Shown: positions 49,830 to 57,309 of the stretch, in pieces
Numbering within the stretch: position 1 is the stretch's first letter
How the letters are laid out: each line of letters starts with the position of its first letter
Source: Brevifilum sp029548365
GTDB lineage: Bacteria; Chloroflexota; Anaerolineae; Anaerolineales; Anaerolineaceae
Length of the DNA stretch: 62,358 nt
Direction: 5' to 3'
Assembly (NCBI GenBank): GCA_035376985.1
Contig: DAOSSA010000013.1
Span: 1-62,358, forward strand
Made by a program: the position numbers and the translations under genes
Notes under the pieces: model-generated
Seen by the model: only the letters and a program-made list of their open reading frames with translations
Database searches by the model: none
Told to the model about the DNA's origin: nothing

Positions 49830-51452
49830 TTATCTCAATACCAAAGGCAAGAAGAAGTAGATATTGAGGATTATCTCAAAAGAGCCAAACTCATAAGCGC
49901 CGATATCACACACCGCAATGCCATCCCCATCGCCGTCGACCGGGCGTCGATAATTACGTTGATCAAAAGCGGGGCATTCATCCGGATTTGCCGCATCGAT
50001 GGCTGAACTGCCCTCCGAAAGCGCATGAGTCAGGGTAAAGCCGCCATTGTCAGCCAGGCCTTGCAACAAGGGGTCGGTATTAAGGTTGCCCTCACCTGTG
50101 TATACGCCATCGCCCTGAATGACGCTGTAGGTGACTGAGACGGTTCCCCCATATATGTAGATTTGGTCAGGGGTGTTGCCCCACAGGATCCCATTAACCA
50201 CTTTGGGGCTGCCAGAGTCGTTTAAGATCCCGCCGCCGTTGCCCTCTGTTGCTGAGTTGCCACTGATCGTCACATTAACCAGGCTGGGGCTGTCCCCGGA
50301 GTTGTGCATCCCGCCGCCATAAAATTCTGCCGAGTTGTCGCTGATCGTCACATTTTCCAGGCTGGGGCTGCCAGAGGTGTTGTTTATCCCACCGCCGTTG
50401 CCATCTATTGCCTTGTTGCCACTGATCGTCACATTGTCCAGGCTGGGGCTGCCAGAGAGGTTGTAGATCCCGCCGCCATAATCTGCCTCATTGTCGCTGA
50501 TCGTCACATCCTTCAGGCTGGGGCTGCCCTCCCGGTTGTAGATCCCGCCGCCGTGATTAACTGCCTTATTGGCTTTGATCGTCACATCCTTCAGGCTGGG
50601 GTCGCCAGAGGCGATGTGCATCCCGCCGCCATGCGATTCTGCCGAGTTGTCGCTGATCGTCACATCCTTCAGGCTGGGGCTGCCAGAGTCGTTGTAGATC
50701 CCGCCGCCATCTCTTGCCTCATTGTCGCTGATCGTCACATCCTTCAGGCTGGGGCTGCCAGAGTTGTTGTAGATCCCGCCGCCATACCATTCTGCCGAGT
50801 TGTCGATGATCGTCACATTGTCCAGGCTGGGGCTGCCAAAGGCGTTGTAGATCCCGCCACCATACCCATCTGCCGAGTTATCGATGATCGTCACATTGAC
50901 CAGGCTGGGGCTGCCAGACTCGTTGTAGATCCCGCCGCCAGACTTTTGATTGCCGACGCCATTTGCATTGCCCCCGGTGATCATAAACCCATCCAGCAGC
51001 GCTGTTTTGTCAACATCGCTGCCGGTGACCACATGGTAACTGTTGTCCGTTTTATCACCAGAATCTCCGATGTCGCCACTCAGGGTGGTGGTGTGAACTT
51101 CCCATTCTCGATCTTTCATCTCGCCGCCATCCTCTGGGAAACCGCCGTAGATTTTTACGCCAGTTTTTAGCTCAAAGGTGGCTGCGCGGTCGATGGGCTC
51201 CTCTTCTGTGGGTTTGTAAGTGCCTTCAGCCACCCAAATTTCATCGCCATCCCTGGCTAAACTGAGGGCTTCCTGCAGGTCGCAAGCGTTATCCCAATCA
51301 AGGCAATTACCACTCCCACTGCCACCCACTTTCACGTAGTAGGTGTTCCCGGCTGCTTGAGCATGGATTGCGGTCATCACGACGCCCCATGCCAGCAGTC
51401 CGAAAACCAGGGGCATGAGGATAAATAAATAATAATGGGGTTTCTTAATCAT
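49830..51452 (-). CDS. Secreted beta-helix surface protein with ten 25-residue repeats
   Basis: A 540-residue exported protein. A signal peptide (about 1-34, ending IHAQAAG) is followed by an entry domain with YYVKVGGSGSGN and the DGDEIWVAEGTY motif. Then come ten tandem repeats of pattern GGGIYNxSGSPSLxDVTI (about 165-420), a right-handed parallel beta-helix resembling polymorphic outer-membrane and pectate-lyase-like proteins. The C-terminal FDQRNYRRPVDGDGDGIAVCDIGAYE motif is typical of choice-of-anchor proteins. It ends NIYFFLPLVLR, a tail I associate with secreted Chloroflexota proteins. It probably sits on the cell surface as an adhesin or glycan-binding protein. The DNA repeats (about 50190-50940) are nearly identical and could change number. 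Confidence 0.8.
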   Translation of the reverse strand: MIKKPHYYLFILMPLVFGLLAWGVVMTAIHAQAAGNTYYVKVGGSGSGNCLDWDNACDLQEALSLARDGDEIWVAEGTYKPTEEEPIDRAATFELKTGVKIYGGFPEDGGEMKDREWEVHTTTLSGDIGDSGDKTDNSYHVVTGSDVDKTALLDGFMITGGNANGVGNQKSGGGIYNESGSPSLVNVTIIDNSADGYGGGIYNAFGSPSLDNVTIIDNSAEWYGGGIYNNSGSPSLKDVTISDNEARDGGGIYNDSGSPSLKDVTISDNSAESHGGGMHIASGDPSLKDVTIKANKAVNHGGGIYNREGSPSLKDVTISDNEADYGGGIYNLSGSPSLDNVTISGNKAIDGNGGGINNTSGSPSLENVTISDNSAEFYGGGMHNSGDSPSLVNVTISGNSATEGNGGGILNDSGSPKVVNGILWGNTPDQIYIYGGTVSVTYSVIQGDGVYTGEGNLNTDPLLQGLADNGGFTLTHALSEGSSAIDAANPDECPAFDQRNYRRPVDGDGDGIAVCDIGAYEFGSFEIILNIYFFLPLVLR

Positions 51453-51856
51453 GGGGAGTCTCCTGTATCATCGATGAATGGTCAATAAACCGGATCTCTT
51501 GTTTCTAGACTTGATGGTCCTGGTCTTTCACAATTGCCCTGGGCAAATATTCAATTGTTAATTTGCGGTTCTGTAAAGTGCTTGTATGAAGGGAAATTAA
51601 AGAACAGAAGATTGTTAATTATATTATATAGATATCCTCAGAAAATTGCAATACTTTTAATGAGTTAAAAGACGTCAACTGCCGGTTTCATTAACCCTGA
51701 CTGGCGTGAAAATTGATAGGAAACAGGAATTGGAAATCAGGAAGTAGGAATTGGGGGTCAGGAAGCAGGAAGCAGTGATCTGTACCGGATAAGGTTTTCA
51801 TGAAACGTAGTTGATATATACCTATTAGGCGGCTTAGCCCAAAATTTTATAACGGT
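51453..51856. repeat. Spacer upstream of the beta-helix gene
   Basis: The first 200 bases are AT-rich and probably promoter-bearing on the minus strand. From 51717 there is a low-complexity run of GGAATTGGAAATCAGGAAGTAGG type. At 51799-51857 lies an extra copy of the ATACCTATTAGGCGGCTTAG-CCCAAAATTTTATAACGGTC module that recurs in the right arm. Confidence 0.65.
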
Positions 51857-52065
51857 CTGAATAAGGATTACAGGAATCGTAGGATGGGTTGGCGGGAGGT
51901 GCAAGACAATCACACCTGCAAAAAGGCGTTTTATCACCAACAGCTCGCCAACCCATCAACAATGTTGACACATACCTATTAGGCGGCTTGGCCTTAAATT
52001 TTCTAACGGTCATGTCACGTGGATGGCTGAATACCCTTGCAGGGCACAGGGAGTGCTGCGCGAAG
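51857..52065 (-). repeat. Right arm of the 209-bp inverted repeat
   Basis: This is the reverse-complement partner of 49478-49686, of the same length to within a base or two. The arms enclose about 2.17 kb that contain only the beta-helix gene and its promoter. Confidence 0.85.
51883..51957 (-). repeat. 75-bp MITE-like element (copy 2)
   Basis: GATGGGTTGGCG (51883-51894) and CGCCAACCCATC (51946-51957) bound a 75-bp element with a non-coding interior. On the minus strand it reads like copy 1. Confidence 0.85.
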
Positions 52066-52172
52066 TGGGATCACTACTCACCATTCACCACTCACCACTC
52101 TCCATTCACCATCATCGTCCCTGAAGCGCAGCGGAAGGGGCCGAGCGCAGGCGCTCGATATCCTTGCAGGGC
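52066..52172. repeat. Dispersed repeats running into the next gene's stop codon
   Basis: Heptads (52076-52112), CATCATCGTCCCTGAAGCGCAG, and GAGCGCAGGCGCTCGATATCC are members of the window's repeat families. The GGGCTCAGGGAGTGCT word of the family contributes the stop codon at 52173-52175 of the minus-strand gene. Confidence 0.65.
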
Positions 52173-52658
52173 TCAGGGAGTGCTTGTGGGGATCGGCAGC
52201 GTATAGGTAGGGACCGAGGGCTGCGGTGGCTCTGTCGTTGTAGCTGGCAGAGAGGTGCTTTCAGGTATTAGCGACGGGTACTGCGGGGAACCCTGCAACA
52301 TAGCCGCCAGCAGCGCCAGGGCTCGAGCGTCCGTGTCATTGCCTGCTGCCAGCGCCCGCTGCGCCTGGGAGCCCAGGGCATACACCGGGTCGGGATCTTC
52401 CAGCACCGCCAGGCGCAGGGATGCCCGTTCCAAATCGCCTGTAACCCAGAACACCTGGGCGATGGTGACGCGGTAAAAGTCTTTATCCAGCTCACCCAGG
52501 GCAGCCGGGGGGCCGTTTTCGTAAATCACCGGGTTGATCAACCAGGCGTAAGCCAGCCCCAGGATCAATCCTAAAATAATGCCTGTTAGCAAGTACCATG
52601 AACTGCGCTTCGCCGAAGTTGGGGGGGTTACACTGATCTCACGGGTGTCTTCAAGCAT
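52173..52658 (-). CDS. Small membrane-anchored protein, paralogue of its neighbour
   Basis: A 161-residue protein. One membrane helix lies near 22-42 in the context GLILGLAYAWLINPVIYENGPP. A helical external domain with DLERASLRLAVLEDPDPVYALGSQAQRAL resembles a tetratricopeptide pair. A low-complexity Pro/Thr/Ser tail ends PTYTLPIPTSTP. Its first 100 residues match the neighbouring 117-residue protein in plan and wording. Function unknown. The stop and last few codons lie inside a dispersed repeat, so the original C-terminus may have been replaced. Confidence 0.6.
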   Translation of the reverse strand: MLEDTREISVTPPTSAKRSSWYLLTGIILGLILGLAYAWLINPVIYENGPPAALGELDKDFYRVTIAQVFWVTGDLERASLRLAVLEDPDPVYALGSQAQRALAAGNDTDARALALLAAMLQGSPQYPSLIPESTSLPATTTEPPQPSVPTYTLPIPTSTP

Positions 52659-52675
52659 CGCTCCCGGGCCTTTTT

Positions 52676-53029
52676 TTAGTCTCTCCCGTCCAGCGCTTGC
52701 TGGAGAACAAATGCCAGGTTTTCCATTAAATACAGGTCAGCGGAGGCATAGCTGCGGGAATTGGCATAGCCGATCGCATCGTTGATCGTCACCAGTGGAG
52801 AGGCACCTAAAAAATCCAGGCGGGCTAAAGCCATCGCCAGGTCGCCTTCCGCCTGGTACAGCTCAGCCACCATCAGGACGAAATCGGTTTGATAGTCAAC
52901 TTGCACGGTCTGCGGGCCGATGCTTTGATACTCAACAGGGTTGATAACCCAGCCGTAACCAAGCCCGGCTGCAAACCCGACCAGAATCGCCAGGGCAAAG
53001 AACACGAAGCGCCAGGTTCGCCTGTGCAA
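52676..53029 (-). CDS. Small membrane-anchored protein, paralogue of its neighbour
   Basis: A 117-residue protein with one helix near 8-27, then GYGWVINPVEYQSIGPQTVQVDYQ and a helical domain with AELYQAEGDLAMALARLDFLG. The gene starts with TTG at 53029. AAGGAGG, six bases upstream and inside the end of hutU, supports this start strongly. It is coupled to hutU and followed 17 bp later by its paralogue. Tandem duplication is likely. Function unknown, perhaps assembly or quality control at the membrane. Confidence 0.6.
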   Translation of the reverse strand: MHRRTWRFVFFALAILVGFAAGLGYGWVINPVEYQSIGPQTVQVDYQTDFVLMVAELYQAEGDLAMALARLDFLGASPLVTINDAIGYANSRSYASADLYLMENLAFVLQQALDGRD

Positions 53030-53030
53030 C

Positions 53031-54689
53031 TCAATCCTCCTTCAGCATGGGGATGTGCATCCCATGCCGTTTAGCAGCCTGGATCGCCTGGGGGTAGCCG
53101 GCATCGACATGCCGCACGATACCCATGCCGGGGTCGACGGTCAGAACGCGTTCCAGCCGTTGGGCAGCCTCTGGCGTGCCATCAGCGACGATCACCTGCC
53201 CGGCATGCTGGCTAAAGCCGATCCCCACCCCGCCGCCGTGATGGAAAGAGACCCAGGTGGCGCCGTTGACCGCGTTAATCAGGGCATTCAGGATCGGCCA
53301 GTCGCTGACCGCGTCGGTACCGTCCAGCATGCTTTCAGTTTCACGGTTAGGGGAGGCAACAGAACCGGAATCGAGATGGTCGCGCCCGATCACGATCGGT
53401 GCGGAAACGATGCCCTCAGCCACCAGGTTGTTGAAGACCAGCCCGGCCTGGGCGCGCTCTCCATAGCCCAGCCAGCAAATGCGGGACGGCAACCCCTGGA
53501 AGGGCACCTTCGCTTTTGCCATATCCAGCCAGCGGTGCAGGTGCTCGTCTTCCGGAAACAGCGCTTTGATGGCTTCATCGGTCGCATAAACATCCTCCGG
53601 GTCACCGGAGAGTACCACCCAGCGGAAGGGGCCCTTGCCCTCGCAGAACAGGGGGCGGATATAAGCCGGGACAAAACCCGGAAAGTTGAACGCGTCTTTG
53701 ACGCCGTAATCAAAGGCGCGCTGGCGCAGGTTATTGCCGTAATCAAAGACCTCTGCGCCGGCTTTCTGGAAATCAAGCATGGCCTGGACGTGTTGGACCA
53801 TGGATGCTTGCGATCGCCTGGCATATTCCTGCGGATCCCGCGCCCGCAGGTCGTCGGCTTCGGTAAGGGTCAACCCGGCAGGGATATAGCTGAGCAGGTC
53901 ATGCGCCGGGGTCTGATCGGTGACCACATCCGGGAGCACGCCGCGGATCACCAGCTCGGGGAAGATCTCGGCAGCGTTGCCAATCAGCCCGATGGATTTG
54001 GGTGTTTCCGCCGCCTGCGCTTCTTCCACCAGGGTCATGGCTTCTTCCAGGGTGTCCACCACTGCGTCGACATAGCCGATTTCCAGTCGACGGCGAGCCC
54101 GGTCGGGGTCAACCTCCACGATCAAGCCCACGCCCTCGTTCATCGTGATCGCCAGTGGCTGGGCGCCGCCCATGCCGCCCAACCCGGCGGTGAGCACAAA
54201 CTTACCCCGCAGGGATGGCCAACCCCGCTGATGGGACAGGGAACCCAGGGTTTCGTAGGTACCCTGCAGGATGCCCTGTGTGCCGATATAGATCCAGGAA
54301 CCGGCAGTCATCTGCCCGAACATCATCAAACCTCTGGCTGCCAGTTCATCAAAGTGTTCCTGGGTAGCCCAGTGCGGTACCAGGTTAGAATTGGCGATCA
54401 GCACCCGCGGGGCGTCGGCGTGGGTTTTGAAAACCGCCACCGGCTTACCGGATTGCACCAGCAGGGTCTCGTCGTTTTCGAGGTTCTTCAGGGTGTCCAG
54501 GATGGCGTCAAAGGCTTCCCAGGAGCGGGCTGCCTGACCGCGCCCGCCGTAGACCACCAGGTCTTCCGGTCGTTCGGCAACTTCAGGGTCGAGGTTGTTC
54601 TGGATCATTCGGTAGGCGGCTTCAGTCAGCCAGGATTTGCAGGTTAGCTGGGTGCCGCGCGGGGCGCGCACAGGTCGGGGTTGTGACAT
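53031..54689 (-). CDS. hutU: Urocanate hydratase
   Basis: A 552-residue urocanase, normal length. RGTQLTCKSWLTEAAYRMIQNNLDPEVAERPEDLVVYGG (about 10-48) opens the chain. YIGTQGILQGTYET near 132 and AGLGGMGGAQPLAITMNEG near 168 form the NAD-binding region. The segment around DPEDVYATDEA and FQGLPSRICWLGYGER is highly conserved. It converts urocanate to imidazolonepropionate using tightly bound NAD. No other histidine-degradation gene is in view, so the pathway must be dispersed. GGAGG precedes the ATG. Confidence 0.95.
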   Translation of the reverse strand: MSQPRPVRAPRGTQLTCKSWLTEAAYRMIQNNLDPEVAERPEDLVVYGGRGQAARSWEAFDAILDTLKNLENDETLLVQSGKPVAVFKTHADAPRVLIANSNLVPHWATQEHFDELAARGLMMFGQMTAGSWIYIGTQGILQGTYETLGSLSHQRGWPSLRGKFVLTAGLGGMGGAQPLAITMNEGVGLIVEVDPDRARRRLEIGYVDAVVDTLEEAMTLVEEAQAAETPKSIGLIGNAAEIFPELVIRGVLPDVVTDQTPAHDLLSYIPAGLTLTEADDLRARDPQEYARRSQASMVQHVQAMLDFQKAGAEVFDYGNNLRQRAFDYGVKDAFNFPGFVPAYIRPLFCEGKGPFRWVVLSGDPEDVYATDEAIKALFPEDEHLHRWLDMAKAKVPFQGLPSRICWLGYGERAQAGLVFNNLVAEGIVSAPIVIGRDHLDSGSVASPNRETESMLDGTDAVSDWPILNALINAVNGATWVSFHHGGGVGIGFSQHAGQVIVADGTPEAAQRLERVLTVDPGMGIVRHVDAGYPQAIQAAKRHGMHIPMLKED

Positions 54690-54855
54690 GGGATGCCTCC
54701 TTGTGTGGTGTTGGTATGCTTCACTTATAGATTATAGCCGTTTCTGAGCCTGATGAAAAATATAATTTGAAAAGGCGAAGCAGCTAAAGCCTTTGATAGA
54801 GAATTTGTGGTGACAGGAGGAGCAGCCGGTTTGTGATCGTTTAACCCGATTTATC
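54690..54855. other. Divergent upstream region between hutU and the pyr operon
   Basis: About 165 bases hold the hutU upstream region on one strand and run into the pyr promoter on the other. I see no ORF and no clear repeat in it. Confidence 0.4.
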
Positions 54856-54883
54856 TTGACAGAAGTCAAAAAAAGCATAAAAT
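54856..54883 (+). promoter_or_regulatory. Promoter of the pyrimidine operon
   Basis: TTGACA (54856-54861) and TAAAAT (54878-54883) are 16 bp apart. The transcript would start near 54890 and carry a leader of about 128 bases before pyrC. Confidence 0.6.
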
Positions 54884-54939
54884 TGTCACAGTGTTATGCA
54901 ATTGACCAAGGTGATCCCATCCCTTAATAGACTGCACCC

Positions 54940-55000
54940 TGCGCCGCGTACGGCGACGTTATTAACCTCTTTAGAGAGCCTTAAATGGCTCTCTTTTTTT
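54940..55000 (+). terminator. Attenuator-like terminator in the pyr leader
   Basis: AGAGAGCC (54973-54980) and GGCTCTCT (54987-54994) form an 8-bp stem followed by further T's, 18 bases before the pyrC ATG. A second hairpin, CGCCG-CGTA-CGGCG, lies about 25 bases upstream, and CTCTTTAGAGAG offers a competing fold. The upstream gene is divergent, so this can only act inside the pyr transcript. I see no PyrR-binding consensus. Confidence 0.75.
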
Positions 55001-55017
55001 GCAACAGAAGGCCAATC

Positions 55018-56076
55018 ATGCGTATTCCCGGTTTAATTGACCCCCATGTGCATATGCGCGAGCCCGGCGCCGTTCACAAGGAGGATTGGGCCAGCGGGAC
55101 CGCCGCAGCCCTGGCGGGGGGATTCACCCAGGTGCTGGCCATGCCCAACACCAACCCGCCCGTTGTGGATGCTCCCTCCCTTGCCGCAGCGATAAAACTG
55201 GCGGCCAGGGGGGCACGCTGTGATTTTGGGCTCTATTTAGGCGCAAGTCGCGATAACCTGTCTGTAACGGAGGATCTGGCGGGTCAGTGCGCCGGATTGA
55301 AACTCTACCTGGATCAGACCTACGGTCCGCTGCGTCTGGATGATATCACTGGTTGGAAGGCACATATGCAGACCTGGCCCAAAACCCGACCCCTGGTTGT
55401 GCATGCCGAGGGGCGTACCCTGGCCGGGGCTATCCTTCTGGCGGCATTGGTGGATCGACCGCTGCACGTGGCGCATGTTGCCACCCGGGAGGAGATCCTG
55501 CTGATCCGGGTTGCAAAGCAGCGCGGTTTGAAGATCACCTGCGAGGTCACACCGCATCATCTGTTTCTGACCGCGGCTGACCTGCCGGGCGGTCACGGAG
55601 AGGTACGCCCCCGGCTGGCGAGCCGCTCTGACGTGGATGCGCTCTGGAAGCACCTGGAGGTCATCGATTGCTTTGCCACCGATCACGCTCCGCACACCGC
55701 CGCAGAAAAAGCCGCCCATGATCCGCCGCCGGGCTTCCCGGGGCTGGAAACAACGTTACCCTTGCTGCTGAGCGCGGTGCGAGCGGGGCGGTTAACCCTT
55801 GATGATGTGCTGAACCGCATGGGTCCGAATGTCCGGCGCATCTTCGGTATCCCTGCCCAACCCGAGACCTGGGTTGAGGTGAACCTGGAGCAGATGCACA
55901 CCCTCACTGCCCGGGGAATGCACAGTAAGGCAGGCTGGACGCCCTTTGAAGGGTGGTCGGTATATGGTGTTGTGCGCAGGGTGGTGCTGCGCGGCGCCAC
56001 GGTTTATGAGGACGGCCAGGTACTGGCTCAGCCCGGGCTTGGTCGGCAGATAGAGCCGGTGAAACCAGATCGGTGA
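55018..56076 (+). CDS. pyrC: Dihydroorotase, CAD-like
   Basis: A 352-residue dihydroorotase that closes carbamoyl-aspartate to dihydroorotate. LIDPHVHMREPG (about 6-17) gives two zinc His ligands, LKLYLD near 99 the candidate metal-bridging Lys, VVHAEG near 127, and CEVTPHHLFL near 178 further His ligands. CFATDHAPHT near 220 supplies the catalytic Asp. From memory it is unusually close to the dihydroorotase domain of animal CAD, including GFPGLETTLPLLL and WTPFEG. ATG 55018 with AGAAGG upstream is chosen; an earlier in-frame ATG lies inside the terminator. Confidence 0.92.
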   Translation: MRIPGLIDPHVHMREPGAVHKEDWASGTAAALAGGFTQVLAMPNTNPPVVDAPSLAAAIKLAARGARCDFGLYLGASRDNLSVTEDLAGQCAGLKLYLDQTYGPLRLDDITGWKAHMQTWPKTRPLVVHAEGRTLAGAILLAALVDRPLHVAHVATREEILLIRVAKQRGLKITCEVTPHHLFLTAADLPGGHGEVRPRLASRSDVDALWKHLEVIDCFATDHAPHTAAEKAAHDPPPGFPGLETTLPLLLSAVRAGRLTLDDVLNRMGPNVRRIFGIPAQPETWVEVNLEQMHTLTARGMHSKAGWTPFEGWSVYGVVRRVVLRGATVYEDGQVLAQPGLGRQIEPVKPDR

Positions 56077-56207
56077 TCGGCGAAAGGTGGAAGGGATGGA
56101 TGACCGGAGATAGAAGATGGGAGTTTCTCCCCTTCTCCGACAAATGCCCGATCACCTTTCACCCTTCAGAACAAGTTGAAAATCAAAAATCAATTCGGAG
56201 AAATAGC
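56077..56207. repeat. pyrC-pyrB spacer with imperfect palindrome
   Basis: GGTGATCGG near 56071 and CCGATCACC near 56147 are inverted words inside a 131-base spacer. The pyrB frame stays open through it back to the pyrC stop, but codon use looks non-coding. Wording such as AAGGGATGGATGACCGG links it to the spacer at 27425. Confidence 0.5.
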
Positions 56208-57200
56208 ATGCCCAAATTAACCCCCAGACTTATTTCAACAAACTCGCACCTACCCTTTGGGGATATGCAAGACTCGCCGTTTTATGGCACTGACATCATC
56301 ACGGTCAAGCAGTTTGACCGTGAGCAGTTGACCTATATTTTTGAGGTGGCTCACGAGATGTATGAAATGGTCTCCCGGGTGGGCTCTTTTGACCTGTTGA
56401 AGGGGAAAATCCTGGCGAATCTATTTTATCAGCCCTCCACACGTACTTCATCGTCTTTTACCTCCGCCATGGAACGCCTGGGCGGCAGCGTGATCCCGAT
56501 TAACAACGTCAGCTATTCTTCGGTCACCAAGGGCGAATCCCTTCCCGATACCATCCGCACCCTGGAAGCCTTTGCCGATGTGATCGTGCTGCGCCACCCG
56601 GAGGTCGGTTCCTCTGCCCTGGCGGCCAAATATGCCCAGAAACCGGTTATCAATGCGGGCGATGGCATAGGCGAGCACCCCACCCAGGCGCTGTTAGACC
56701 TATTCACGATCCAGGAGGAACTGGGGCGGGTGGACGGCATGACCGTAACCATGATGGGCGATCTTAAATATGGGCGCACCGTACATTCATTGGTGCGCTT
56801 ATTGAGCCAGTATGACGTCAGGCTGAACTATGTTTCGCCGGAGAGCCTGTGCGTTCCCGATGAGATTAAGGATGAAATTGCGGTCAAGGGCATCCCGCAG
56901 GAATGCTTTGCCGACCTGATGTCCGTCCTGCCCGAGACGGATGTACTCTATGTCACCCGGGTGCAACAGGAATATTTTGAAGATCCTGCCCAGCATGAAT
57001 CTCTCAAAGGCAGTTATGTCATTACCACTGAAACAATGCGCCAGGCCAAGAACAAAATGGTCCTCATGCACCCCTTCCCGCGCGTGTGGGAGATCGACAT
57101 GGCTGTGGATGTTGACCCGCGCGCGGCTTACTTCCGCCAGATGGAATACGGTCTGTATATCCGCATGGCGTTGCTGGCGATGGTGTTGGGCAAGGCTTAA
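56208..57200 (+). CDS. pyrB: Aspartate carbamoyltransferase catalytic subunit
   Basis: A 330-residue aspartate carbamoyltransferase. PSTRTSSSF near 81 binds carbamoyl phosphate, KGESLPDTI near 107 carries the Lys of the 80s loop, HPTQALLDLFTI near 162 is conserved, and HPFPRV near 285 is the family's C-terminal motif. It condenses carbamoyl phosphate with aspartate. It resembles the ATCase domain of animal CAD (AAYFRQMEYGLYIRMALLAMVLG at the end). CGGAG seven bases before ATG 56208 sets the start. No regulatory PyrI subunit is seen, so leader control may replace allostery. Confidence 0.93.
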   Translation: MPKLTPRLISTNSHLPFGDMQDSPFYGTDIITVKQFDREQLTYIFEVAHEMYEMVSRVGSFDLLKGKILANLFYQPSTRTSSSFTSAMERLGGSVIPINNVSYSSVTKGESLPDTIRTLEAFADVIVLRHPEVGSSALAAKYAQKPVINAGDGIGEHPTQALLDLFTIQEELGRVDGMTVTMMGDLKYGRTVHSLVRLLSQYDVRLNYVSPESLCVPDEIKDEIAVKGIPQECFADLMSVLPETDVLYVTRVQQEYFEDPAQHESLKGSYVITTETMRQAKNKMVLMHPFPRVWEIDMAVDVDPRAAYFRQMEYGLYIRMALLAMVLGKA

Positions 57201-57309
57201 GGTACATCACCGGGCATGTATTAAATCGGCGACCCCGGCATTTGTCCGTGATTCAGCCCGTTTTATATTACAATAAGGTTACGACAGACCGCATCCTTGG
57301 AGGAAAAAC

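Noticed and set aside
50190..50940. CRISPR array suspected from regular repeats
   Set aside because: The repeats are coding, vary in length and have no unique spacers. No cas genes are in the window. The 107-bp array at 11401 also lacks spacers.
50304..51170. A 288-codon frame opposite the beta-helix gene with HILQAGAAR-type repeats
   Set aside because: It is the mirror of the coding repeat on the other strand. No signal peptide, no ribosome site and no known fold.
49586..51957. Insertion sequence with the surface gene as passenger
   Set aside because: No transposase or target-site duplication is visible. Only the non-autonomous 75-bp elements and the inverted arms can be supported.
53055..54647. 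A 530-codon frame antisense to hutU
   Set aside because: Long antisense frames arise in GC-rich genes with biased codons. hutU is a certain match over the full length.
54985..55017. Upstream in-frame ATG for the dihydroorotase
   Set aside because: It lies inside the terminator hairpin and would add eleven unrelated residues before the conserved start.
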